A stretch of 64,000 nt of DNA. It comes from Blastocladiella emersonii ATCC 22665. Taxonomy: Eukaryota; Blastocladiomycota; Blastocladiomycetes; Blastocladiales; Blastocladiaceae. The notes below the pieces were generated by a model. The model was not told the origin of the DNA. It saw only the letters and a program-made list of their open reading frames with translations, and ran no database searches. The stretch is from assembly GCA_025594325.1 (NCBI GenBank), contig JANHCV010000013.1, forward strand, positions 372,001-436,000. Direction: 5' to 3'. The first letter of the stretch is position 1. Every line of letters begins with the position of its first letter. Shown here piece after piece: positions 20,840 through 31,380 of the stretch. The position numbers were made by a program, and so were the translations under genes.

Positions 20840-23728
20840 TCACAAGGTGCGCGCGCCTTGCGCATCCCCCTCACCTTGCCCAACCCCGGCCGCGCCCGCG
20901 AATCTCGTGGCGCCACTCGATCCCGCCACGGCCGCGCCATACTCGCCGCGCGCAAGCGACCCGGGGCGGTTCACACTTGTCGATACCGCTTCGAGGGGTG
21001 CGCCGCCGAGTGAGCTCGATCGGACCGCGGGATGCGGCGCTGGTGCGGGCGCCGGCGGTGCGAGGTACGGGTGGAACCGCGCGGCGGTGGCCGAGGACTC
21101 GCGGTCGCGGCCGCGGTCGCGGCGGCTTGATGAGGCTGCGGACCGAGGTGACGAGAGCGAGGACGTTGGCGAGGTCGGCGCGGTTGCCGCCGCAGCGGTT
21201 CGGCGGGCGGGAGCGTGAACGGGAACAGGCGGAAACGGGAACGGGAACGCGTCGAGTGGGGCTGGTGGCGGCGGCGGCGGCGGTGCCGTGGCGCCGAGCG
21301 GGGCCGCGAGGGAGAGCCACGCGTGAATGGCACCGCCGTCGTTTTGGCTCGGGTCGGCGATGAGACGCGGTGCCGGTGCGGCGGCGGCGGCGGCGGCGGC
21401 GGAGGCAGCGATCGAGGCTGCGTGGACGTTGGCGGGCGCGCTTGGTGGCAACCATGCGGTGAGAGCGGGGCTGAAGGCGCCGTGCGGGAGCGGCGGGAGC
21501 GCAGCGATGTGCAGTGCGTCGAGTCCGCCAGCGAGACTGGTCCCCACACCGTCCGCGGCGGCGGGGTACTACTGCTGTTGCGCGTACGCGCCGAGCGCGA
21601 GCGTGTCGGGCGGGAAGCCGACAAAGTTTGCGTCCAGCGGCGCCGAGTGCGAGCTAGATTGAGCGTGCGAGCGAGGCGGGGCGAGGTCAGCAAGGGAGCG
21701 CACTTGGGACTCGCGGACGCAGCGGCCGGTCCGCCGATCGCAGCGTGCCGCCGCTGGCTCGGCCGCGCGAGATCGGGGTGGCGGTGGAGCGAAGCGGGGC
21801 GGCGGCGGGGCGAACTGGAGTCAGCGCGCGCCCGACTGTGCGCGCCGTGGCTTGCGCGGCCGCGAATACGCTTCCACGCGCTCCGGGTCGCGAACGCGGG
21901 ACCCGCACGCACACGAGTGGCGATGTATCCACCCGACCACGACACACGCGCGGGGAGAAACCGAAGCTACACATACCTCGCGTGCGGATGGAGCGCGGTG
22001 GGCGCCGAACCCGCCGTCGCTCCCGCCGTCGCCACGAACCCGTCCACCGCGGCCGCGTGCGGTACGTGCGGTCCGCCGGTGCGCGCGAGCGTCGCCGACT
22101 CGGCGCGTCGTGGCTGCGGCTGCATGCGCGAGAGCTGCGCAAACGCCGCCAAGATCTCAGCAGCGCCGCGGGCGCGCCCGCTCGGCTCGTGCCACCCACC
22201 AACCGCGCCGTAGTCCGCAGCGGCGGCGTCGGGTGCGGGGTGGGACGGGTACGCGTGATCTGCGAGCGCCGACGCCGGGTCGGACGGGTACTGCGGCGCT
22301 GGGACCACGTACGCCGCGTCCCACAACGACGGCGGCGGCGCCATTGGTAGCCCCACGACCGGACCTGGATCCGGCGCGGGAGCAGCGGGTTCGCTCGGGT
22401 AGTGTGGTGGAGCGCGGCCGCCGCCCGCCGTCGCCATGTACGCGGCGCCGTATTGGTGGTGGTGAGGACGGTGGTGCAGGAGCGGCGCCGCTGCGCCGGC
22501 CAGATGCCCGGGATCGCCCTCGTTGCCGCGGTACGCGATCGGGCCGTACACGTTGTCGGACGCGTGCAGTTGCAGCGGGAGATTGCCGTAGCCGGGCGGC
22601 GGAGGCGGCGGCGGCCACGCGAGCGCCGCCGGCGCGTATGCCGTTGCCGCGCTGGGGATCAGCAGCGTGCTGCTGCCGTTGTCGTTGAACGCGGGCGCAA
22701 ACCCGTGGGCCGCAGTTGACGGCGGCGCGGGCGCCGCGTGGATATCGGCGAGGTCAAACTCGTGCGCGGCCGCGAGCAGCGCGGTCCAGTGGCCGGCGGC
22801 GCCAAAGGCGCCCGATTGCGCGGCCATGGTCATCATGATGTCCACGTCGGGGTCGTTGCGCTGCGAAAGCAGCCGCCACACGCACGACTCCTTGAGCTCG
22901 AGGTGCTTGGCGAAGTGGTCGCTGGAGGGGTTGCGTTCGTGGCTTCGTGAGTTTTCGGTGGATCAGGGACAGTAGAAGAACGGAGCAGCGCGAGCGCGGG
23001 CGGCCGCGGTGCGTGAGATACGCGTCGCGCGGTGCTGTACTGTACTGTTCTTGCACGCGTGAGGGCCGGAACAGTGACAACGACAACGCGCGGGAGACTC
23101 GCGGCAACGCGCCCGGCTCAGTTTTGCGTGGCATGGAAGAGGTGAAGTCCACGAAAGCGAGTGGGAACAACGCACCGTCGGTTCGTACGCATGGTGCACG
23201 GCGCGGGACAGACGAACGGCAGCGCGTCGGGCGCGTGCTTTGTCTGGAAGTGCCGCGCGACGTCGTTGGCCCGCCTGCGCTTGCTACACACGCGCACTAT
23301 GTCGTGAGGGACGATCACGGCGCGCAACAGTGCTGCCGTCCACGTACAAACGCTGGCGGCATCCCGGAAACGGACACTCCATGGGCCGCTCGCCGTCAGC
23401 GCGCGACTCGACGAGCAGGCTGCCGTCGGTTGTCACGTCAAACACCAGGTCCGGGTACGACTCGTGCAGCGCGACGAGGGCGGCGCGGACTGGCGGTCAT
23501 GGTCGGTCGATCCCCGTGCGTGCAGCACGAGCGAGTTGGACGAGTTGGGTGTAGCCGAACAGGGAGCGCGGACGCGACCATGAGCGAGAGGACGTAGAGC
23601 AAGCGAGCAGACCGTCATCAGTCCTGCGCTCAACACAGCGCCCGCGACGAGCAAGGAAACGCACCGCGGCTGAGGCGCTGGGCGCCCTCGGCAGGGAGTC
23701 CCGTGTTGAGCGGGGTCCGGCGCGGCAT
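20840..23728 (-). CDS. C2H2 zinc-finger protein Z1 (TAG in last exon)
   Basis: Exons: 23728-23665 (MPRRTPLNTGLPAEGAQRLS), 23489 to about 23361, about 23300-23190, 22921-21977, and 21653 onward. The second exon reads VRAALVALHESYPDLVFDV, TDGSLLVES, then ECPFPGC. The third reads RANDVARHFQTKH, giving a CxxxxC...HxxxxH finger followed by FVCPAPC. The long exon is Pro/Ala/His-rich with PPPPPPPG and QLHAS segments, like an activation domain. Exons 4 and 5 join in frame (phase 2), but a TAG at 21569-21571 falls after AYAQQQ. The frame then stays open to 20840 with Ala and Pro runs, so the TAG may be the true end, or a CAG-to-TAG change that truncated the protein. Z1 is a paralogue of Z2 (26152-28021), with matching exon phases. 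Role as a transcription regulator is inferred. Confidence 0.6.
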
Positions 23729-24839
23729 CGCGTGCTGCTCATGGCGATGGCGCGGCGGAGTGGGTCGAGTCGGTCGGCCGCTCGCCGTGGCTGTCGCCGT
23801 CTCTGTGGCTGCGATGGATAGGAGAAGAGGGTCGGTGGCCGCGCCGACGGCGGTGCGATCGCGGCAGGTGGGAGTGCTGCAGACGGCCGGATCGACGAGC
23901 GAGCCGATCGAGGGAGAGCGGACGTCGCGCACGACGAGTCGGGAGAGGGAGAGCGAAGGCGACACGATGTAGTTGCTCCGATCCGCGGTAGCGAGGCGGA
24001 CAGGCGAAACAGTAGATCCGGCCTCTAAGTTGTGCAAGAATGAGCGGGAGAGAAATCCGAAAGCGGGGTTGCGAGAGAAGCAGCGGAGAGCGGCGAGCGA
24101 GCGAGCGGGAGGCGTCGAGGGCTGAGGCGGGGGCGGGCAAGCAAAAGCAGGGCGACCCGAAACCAGGGAACAACCCCTGCCGAATCCGAAACCGAACGCG
24201 GCCGCGCAGCGAATCCCAAGCATCCCGATCGGGGTTTGTCGCCACTCGTTTGCTACTCGGCACCGAGATGCTCGTCGTCACGTTGAGCCAGGATTTATAA
24301 CAGATGTTGGTGGTCCACACCCGCGCCATGAGTGGTGTGACGCGCGCGCCTCAACACACACCGAGTGATGGCTGGCTGGCGGGAGCCGCGAGCAGGAGAC
24401 GTGGCAGGCGGAGAGCGCGTCGACGCGCTCGGCCACACCCAGCAGAGCCGGAGTACGCACGCGCTTTACTGGCGGGGCGCGACGAAGGGATTTGGTTGGG
24501 AGCGGGTGGATGGGCGTGACAGGTCGTGGATCCGGCCCCTGCACCGCATTTGCGGTCCCTGGGCGCGGCTGCTCCATATAAATTCCTGCGTAGGTTTGAC
24601 CGCAGCCTGTGCTTTCTCTCTCTTGATGGACGCAATTTTTTCTCTCGCGCCCTCGGATTTGATCCGGGGCCTGATGCAGCTCACTCGGCGCGCCCATGCC
24701 CATTTTGCAGTGAGCCAGGACCGCAAGCACGGGATCAACTGTAACGGATTCACCGGTGGCGGCGGCCGTGACGGTCACGGCCATGGCCCCTGCTTTACAC
24801 GTGTCATGGACGCGTGGCTCACACGCCATACAGTCGTTT
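23729..24839. other. Intergenic between zinc-finger paralogues
   Basis: GC-rich, with long open frames in several frames on both strands. A minus-strand frame runs through 24300-24830 and also on through the foldback, and a plus-strand frame overlaps it. Neither has recognisable motifs, so no gene is called. Confidence 0.3.
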
Positions 24840-25147
24840 CCACTGGACACGTTGCGCAATTCGGGCCTCCCCCGAATCCTGAAAGGCTGGCGCGTCCACG
24901 CGACCTGCGCTGCCGCCAGCTTGCGTGCGCCGCCGCGACCTGCCACGCCTCTCGCCGCTCGCGGAACGCGGCCGACGCGCGGAAGCGAGGGCCGAAAGTT
25001 CGGCCCTCGCTTTGCGGGGAGTCGCGAGTTCGGCGCTCGTCGAGAGGCGTGGCAGGTCGCTTGCGTTGCGGTTCGGCGCAGGTCGCGTGGACGCGCCAGC
25101 CTTTCAGGATTCGGGGGGAGACCCGAATTGCGCAACGTGTCCAGTGG
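24840..25147. repeat. 308-bp foldback (inverted-repeat) element
   Basis: Outer ends are CCACTGGACACGTTGCGCAA and its reverse complement. The arms continue inward with CCCCGAATCCTGAAAGGCTG and GCGCGTCCACGCGACCTGCG in both orientations, then through the region around GAGGGCCGAAAGTTCGGCCC at the centre. The arms differ at scattered positions and by small indels. No clear target-site duplication flanks it (left CAGTCGTTT, right CTGCGTTTC). No coding capacity. MITE-like or hairpin element. Confidence 0.85.
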
Positions 25148-25580
25148 CTGCGTTTCGGTCCCCGGATGTGCCTCAGTTGAGCGTTCTTTTTTTTCGCTCG
25201 CTCGCGCGCTCGAAACGGTCCCCGGTTGCGCTTTTTCGCTGCCCTCTCGCGGCCTCGGCCCGCGGAGCCCCCCGCAACGCATCACGTGCGCTCACACCAC
25301 GCAACCGACGCGTCTCGGGACGCGCTCTTGCAACGGACACGCACGCGTGAGCAGGTGCGCGACGCGCTAACGCGAGACCGGGGGTGCCTGTCGTCGAGTG
25401 GATGCTGGCGCAACGGGAGTGTAGCTCTCAATGAATGTATAAGTCATGCACTTGCACGTTTGACGCGAGCGCGTATCCCACGACGCGCCATGGTCGCAGT
25501 CGTGGTGGCCTTGCGTCTCGAACGCGTGGTGCACACCGCGCGCGGCTTCTGTCAGGCGCGCCGCTGTTGCAGACGCGGTG
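25148..25580. other. Intergenic, nothing supported
   Basis: No recognisable gene or repeat. Confidence 0.3.
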
Positions 25581-25589
25581 CCCTTGCGT

Positions 25590-25911
25590 CTCAAGCGCGT
25601 AGAATGTCCATCGTTGCAGCAGCAGTGGCAGCACGGCGGCCAGCAGCTCCCCAACATGCTGTTGCAGCGGGACAACGGCCAGCTGTACGGCGGCGCCTCG
25701 CGCTTGCAGCAGCAGTATCACCACGGCGGTCAGTCATTAGGCGGCACGCAACACGGCAGGCGGCGGTCAGTCGTTTGGCGGTACGGAACACGGCAGGCTG
25801 CAGCTCAACGGCCAGCGATGCATGAGCGCGTTGACGTGGCGGCAAAGCGATCAGTACTACGGCTGCCAGTGGCACGGCAGTGGGCCGCTCTTAAAGCAGC
25901 CGTAGCAGGTT
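25590..25911 (+). pseudogene. Gln/Gly/His-rich coding fragment
   Basis: One frame reads LQQQWQHGGQQLPNMLLQRD and QLYGGASRLQQQYHHGGQSL. A neighbouring frame continues with GGTEHGRLQLNGQRC and MSALTWRQSDQYYGCQWHGS before TAG at about 25902. The near repeat (GGQSLGGTQHG, then GGQSFGGTEHG) across the frame change suggests a small indel in a repetitive coding region. No start or family identified. It may be a decayed gene or a chance Gln-rich frame. Confidence 0.3.
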
Positions 25912-26151
25912 CCAAACGCTCACCGCCAGCTTGCTCGGCAAAAATTGCCAGCACAACGACGAGCCGTGGCCGGCACTGCTACGCTCTTCCTTTTCGCGCA
26001 GCCGCCAGCAACCCGCACCTGTCCAGAGCGCCACCATGTCTACCCAAACTCCCAACACTGCTCTTCAACTCAAACAAGACACCAAGATCACTGAGCAAAG
26101 CACTGCAACGATATATCACACCCAGGCTTGGTATAACAACCAACAAACCAC

Positions 26152-28021
26152 TCAGTACGGCGCCCAGCGCGTCGCGCCCGTGCCGCTCGGCGACGGGACC
26201 AGCGGGGAGATCGCCGGCGAAGGCAGCCCCGCGATCATCGCTGTCGCCATCTCCGTCGCGGGCACCACGGGACCCATGGACACGGCGATCCCAGCGCCGG
26301 CCGCGAGCGCGAGGAACTGGGCGACGTCCGTCTCCTTGACATACATGGTCTGGAGCATGTCGGACGGCGGCGGCGGCGACGCGGGAGCCGCGGGAACGGA
26401 CGGTGGGAACGAGACCAGGTCGAGCACCGTCAGCGGGTCGCCCGCGCCAGCAGCGGCGTGGTGGGCGAGCGGCGGCGGCGGCGCCGCGCCAAACGGATCC
26501 TCCTCGGCCGGCCACGCCGGGTCCGCCGCGGACTCGTCGGCGCCCCACGGGTACAGGACCCGCGAGTCCCACGCGAGCGGCTGCGGCGGTGCGCCGCCGT
26601 CGTCGAGCGCGGCGAGCGCGGGCGCGGGTGGCGGAGTGGGCGAACGCGACGCGGCGCGCGCCGACGCCTGTCGCGTGCGCGGGCGGGACCGCGACTGCTG
26701 CTGCTGCTGCTGCTTCTCCTGGCGCTGTCCGCGGTGACGGCGGCGGGTCGACGAGCGGCGCGGCGGGCGCAGCGAGGCGGGCGGCGAGACGAGTGGGTCT
26801 ACCGCGTCGCTCGCGGCATCGTCGTTCGTGGCGGGCACAATTCCGAACGCCTCGAGCGAGAGCGGGTGCGTGAGGCCGGCAGGCACGGCGTCGGGCTCGA
26901 GCTTGCGCAGCGCCGCGTCGATCGCGTCGAAGCCGATGTCGCGGACGAGGAGCGGGATCAGAGCGGTACCGGGCGCGGTGGGCGCATCCGGCGCAGCTTG
27001 GTGCGGCAGCAGGGCGGCGGCGGTGGCCATGAGGTCCGGGTCGCGCGCGGCGGGCGACTTGGCCAGCTCGCACAGGAACGCGAGCGCGCACGAGTCCGGG
27101 TTGCGGCGCAGGTGGTCGATGAAGTGGTCGCTAGGTGCGTGGTGGGGGTTGCATCGAGTTGCATCGAGTGGTGAGTTTGGGTTTGGAGAGAGGAGACCGA
27201 GAGAGGGAGCGGGAGAGAGGGAGCGACGGCGACGGCGACGGCGAGAGGAAGGAGAGCGATCAGGGCAAGCAAACACCACGTACCGGCGGTTGGTCCGAGT
27301 CGAGCACGACGCGACGCACACGTACGGCAGCGTGTCGCTCGCGTGCGCCGTCTGGAAGTGCCGCGCCGCGTCGTTGGACCGCTTGCTATCGGCACAGCGA
27401 GAGTGCGAGGGTCAGTTCGGGTCGCGTCACGGCACGGCACCAGCAACGAGCAGCACACGTACAAGAACAGCTGGCACGACGGACACGTGGTCGGGCGCGC
27501 GTCGTCGTCGGCGGTCTCGAGCAGCAGGCTGCCGCCGGCCGTGAGCGTGACGCGCAGGTCCGGGAACGAGGTGCGCAGGCGGTCGAGCGACGCGCGGACT
27601 AGAAGGGGTGGAGTGCAGCGGGCGCGAGGGTCGGTGAGTTTCGGCGTCGGAGAAGAGGCGGACCACGAGGTCTCGAACGGCGATCGAGGGTGGGTGGGGT
27701 TCGGCCGCGCGCGCGCTGGCGGCGATCGAGGGTTGGCCGGTGATGCACCGCCGCCGACCGCCGACCCCGCCGACCGCCGGCTGCCGACCGCCGACCGCCG
27801 ACCGCCAACCACGCGCCGCGCCGAGCCGAGCCGAACGCCTCGCCCGGCAGAGCGGCGGCGGCAGCGCGGCGCTCGCACGAGGCCACATCAAGCAGTGCAC
27901 GGCGCGGCGGCGGTGGTGGGTCACACGCGGGCCCGGTGGCGAGGGCAGCAGGGGGAGACGGTGGCGGCGGAGACGTACCACGCGGGATGGCCATGAAGGC
28001 GGCGAGCTGCTCGGGCGTCAT
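26152..28021 (-). CDS. C2H2 zinc-finger protein Z2, four exons, intact
   Basis: Exons 28021-27979, 27598-27463, 27385-27284 and 27130-26152 join in frame to 419 residues, all with GT-AG introns (GTACGT donors at the first three). It starts MTPEQLAAFMAIPRG. Exons 2-3 build CPSCQLFFKRSNDAARHFQT-AH, a classical CxxC-12-HxxxxH finger. An atypical second finger candidate follows (VCVASC...DHFIDH). The last exon is rich in Pro, Ala and acidic residues, with a six-Gln run and Arg-rich SSTRRRHRGQ, typical of a disordered regulatory tail. Z1 (20840-23728) shares the motif PDL...T.GSLL.E, the finger, the DHF..HL block and all three upstream exon phases. DNA-binding regulator by family; targets unknown. 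Confidence 0.75.
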
Positions 28022-29189
28022 TCTCGGGCGCGGGGGGCGGTGCTGCGAGGAGGGCACTGCGAGGAGGGTATTGCTAGTCGGGCGAGGGCCGGGTATCTAG
28101 TGCAGGCGACGGAGAGGTCGAGAGAGGGAGCGCGCGGGCGAGGCGGCCGTTTTGAGGGGCGCTCGGATGCACGGCCGGCGGGCTCCAGCTGCTCTGCGCT
28201 GCCCCTCGGCCGCCGACCCACCCGCCCCGGTTCGCGCGGCTGCGAGCGTCGATCGCATGATGAAACCATCACGCATGTGATCCCACCGCACGCCCGCGGC
28301 CGGCCAAAACGCGCACCGGCCGTGGTCGGTGCGGCCCGGACGGCGCTCATTCGCTGTGCGCGTGCGGGCAGCCGCGGCGTGCGGTGGACGGTGAAACTGC
28401 ACTTGCCCGTTGCGGACGCGGCGCGCGCGTCGGCGCCGGGTCGGCGCGCGCGAACGTGGACGAGAAGGGGCGAGTGCGAGGGTGCGTGCGCGAGGGTGCG
28501 TGCGCGAGGAGGGAGGCGTTGGCCGCGCGTGCGTGCGCATGGGCCCGACGTCAACCCGACGCGCACGACGCGGCGCGGTGGGATGGGGCGGGCGGGCATA
28601 GATCAGCAACTGGGCTCGGCTCGCGCGCGTCGCGGTCGCAGACGGCGACGAAGATCACGGCGACCACGGCGGCGGCTAGACTGTGGGCGGCGGGACGGTG
28701 AAGGGGAGGGTGCGCGCGCGTCAGCGAGGAGGGCGGCGGCAAACACGCGCGTCAGGGCGGCGAGCGCGTTCCGTTCCTTCGAAGCGAGCGACCGCGTGCC
28801 GAGACGCTGGCCGCAGTGCGGTGAAACGCCGCCAAGTGCCGTGGCCGTGGTCGCCTCGCCGCCTTCACCGACGAGCGAGCGACCCTGCGCCGGCCGCGCT
28901 GCGCGTGAGAACGAACCCGACCGGCATCCGCATGTGCTACTCGTGTGACAGTGGCCCATGCCGATCGGATCGCTTGATTGCATGGCGGGGAGACCGGACC
29001 GGACACCCGGCCACGGCGGCGCGGCGGGCTCAGCCTCGTATTTGTACCGCGAGCATCGCGGTGCGTGGTCGCTCGATTCCGCGCGCGAGTCGACCGGCGA
29101 CTTGCATCGCACCGCGCTGCCCTCCACCGCGCCGACCCCGCGACTCGTGAACGGGCGCGCTCACACCGGCCCGCTGCATCCAGCAATGG
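28022..29189. other. GC-rich spacer, no gene supported
   Basis: Very GC-rich with long Arg/Ala/Pro-rich chance frames on both strands. Nothing with protein-like composition or splice linkage was found. Confidence 0.35.
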
Positions 29190-29970
29190 AAGGTAAGATA
29201 GGGGCGCGGAGCAGGGCCTCGCGAGCTGGGCAAGTCGCGCACCGAACATCTCGTGTTCAGGGGGCGCGTCCGAGTTGCCGCAACTGTCCATCACCAAGCT
29301 CTCTTCGAGTGCGATCAAGCGAAGAACGTCGCGCCGGTGTCTGGCCGTGAGCTGAACGGACTTGGCGCGCGTCTCGCGAGCCGCGCGACACGGCCGCGGG
29401 GAGAGACGCGTCTCGCGCCGGGCACGTGACTGTCTCACACCGCCCTCCGCGCGTCGCGAGCCCGCTTCGCGGCGCTGCCGCGCGCTCGCATAACGTGCCC
29501 TCGTGCACCTGCAAGAGTCGCTCGTGGAAACAAGTCTGAGCGTCCCTTCGTTGCGGGCCGTGCCTCGCCCGCTACGAAGGCGAACGCGACGCGAGCGCAT
29601 CGTGACTTTGATCGCCGTCGCTTCACTTTGCGGTTGCTCCCACTCGGCGAGCACTTGGCGAAAAATGAATGGAACGACCACTGGTACATGTATTCAAGCA
29701 GATCTATTGCTGCGCATTCGCGGCGAGTCGTGCGCGGCGGACGACCGCTGGCCACTGTAGAGGCTTCAATACTGCGCGTGAACGCGGCCGTCGCGCTCGC
29801 GGCGGGGCGAGACCTTGATCTCGACGCGCCAAAGCTCGTTAGAAGCGTCGGCCAACAACAGTCCGAACCTTGTTCGTGTTCGGCGAGCGTGAGCTCGCGC
29901 AGCATGGAGTCCACGATGATGGGCGGGTTTTTACTCTCGTTCCAGCTCGGCCGTCGCGCAACCTGATCGA
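29190..29970 (-). CDS. Possible exons of an unknown gene
   Basis: Three short minus-strand stretches have ordinary protein composition. 29970-29840 contains KNPPIIVDSMLRELTLAEHE. 29760-29630 contains AAIDLLEYMYQWSFHSFFAK. 29350-29190 contains RRDVLRLIALEESLVMDSCG followed by EHEMFGARLAQLARP. They lie in order on one strand and could be consecutive exons. The introns were not resolved and no family was recognised. They may continue the broken helical-repeat gene upstream. Confidence 0.3.
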
Positions 29971-30488
29971 CCGCGTGGGCTCGCGCACGCAGGGGGGAGA
30001 CAACAAAACACGCACGCAACAAGAATCCGGGTATGTACCCCGACGGCGGCCATGCGGACCGACGGGAGCGCGGCGACAGACGACGCTCTGAGACGCGCAG
30101 CGCGAGGGTAGCGTCGCTCGCGTCAAAAGGCAAAAGTAGCAGGGCGGGGGCTGATGGACGAGCCGAGCTTGCAGCGGGTTGGTGCTCGCCGTTGAAAACC
30201 CGCGGGAGGGGATGCGAGGAGCGAAACGCAGCCGGGCGGTGAAAGTTCGAGATTGCTTGGAGTAAGCGTAGCGAGCTGCTCAAGACGCGCCCGCTCCCTT
30301 GGTGGCGGCGGTTGGGCGGCAGAATGCCCACGTTTGAGCGATATCCAAGCCGTGGAGGAGATCGTATGTGTAGGCACAGGGGTTCAGGTTGGTCTCGTGC
30401 CGTGGTTGATGGCATGAAAACCCATTGTCGGACGTGTCGCGCGTGGGAGAGTGCCGCCGCTGGCCGCAGTTCGTGACGAGCAGACGGT

Positions 30489-31300
30489 CTAGCGCGCAGA
30501 GTCCCCCAAATTAACGGCAGCGATGCCGCCGGGATGCATCACGTAAGACCACGCGCAGATACTCACCGGTGCTCGCGTCGCGTCGTCGTCGTCGTCCGTC
30601 GCAGAGTCGGTGAGGTCGTGGAAGATCGCATCGCGGACGTCGACGATGGTCGTCCATTCGCGCAGCGCGCGCGCCGCCAACGAGGGAAGTGATTCGCGGC
30701 GAAGTTGGTGGTGTTCAGCGAATCCTGCGGCCGAGCTGGGCACGTGCAGCACGCTGTTGGCGGCCTTGGTCGCGACCTCGCGCGAGGCGGTGTGGGCGGC
30801 CGACAAGCTGCCGACGAGCTGAAGTCCGCGAACGCGGGGAGGAAGCAAATGAGAGCGGACGCGGGAAGGTCGAGCGTGCAGCGGTGAGCGGTAGTGGACC
30901 CGATGGCGGCCGTTTGCGGAATGGCAAACTTGTCCTCGTGCCAAGACGAGCGTAAGCCCTCGGAGAAAAACTTTTCACAATTCATGGTGTCGATTTGCAC
31001 TGAACAAGAGAGCGGTGCGCGTAAATGGGCGGTGCCACAAAAGGGGCCTCACCCGTCGCGGCGAGTGTTGCCGCGGGGGTCGAACGAAGTCGTACCAAGT
31101 CGCACAGCACGTGCGAAAGGTCGTTGCGAGCGAACTGCCTGTCATGTGCTTGCGTCGACGGCCCGGCCCACCCGAAGGCGCTGCAGTTGCGCAACACGGC
31201 AAGCGACATGTCCAACTGGGCCATCGGCACGACGAAGCGTTCCAGGAAGCGAATCAAGTTCAGGCGCATACGCGTGTCGCATGGGTGCGGCGCCACGACC
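30489..31300 (-). CDS. Unknown helical protein, 3' exons
   Basis: The segment at 31296-31020 reads RLNLIRFLERFVVPMAQLDM, SLAVLRNCSAFGWAG and NDLSHVLCDLVRLR. The segment at 30830-30489 reads LVGSLSAAHTASREVATKAA, then LREWTTIVDVRDAIFHDLTD, then SICAWSYVMHPGGIAAVNLG before its stop. In between, 30986-30905 encodes MNCEKFFSEGLRSSWHEDKF. The composition is helical and HEAT-like. It probably belongs to the same transcription unit as 31381-34418, whose frame is broken. Exact junctions not established. Confidence 0.4.
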
Positions 31301-31380
31301 GGCTCCGCCGCATGAGCGACTGCACGTCGGCCATGTCCGACACGTTACCCGCCTGGTGTTCGCGCTCGGGGAAGGTCACG

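Noticed and set aside
21215-22213. 332-codon plus-strand frame
   Set aside because: Antisense to zinc-finger gene Z1; Gly/Arg-rich low complexity.
24278-25285. 335-codon minus-strand frame across the foldback
   Set aside because: Runs through both arms of a non-coding hairpin, and an equally open plus-strand frame overlaps it.
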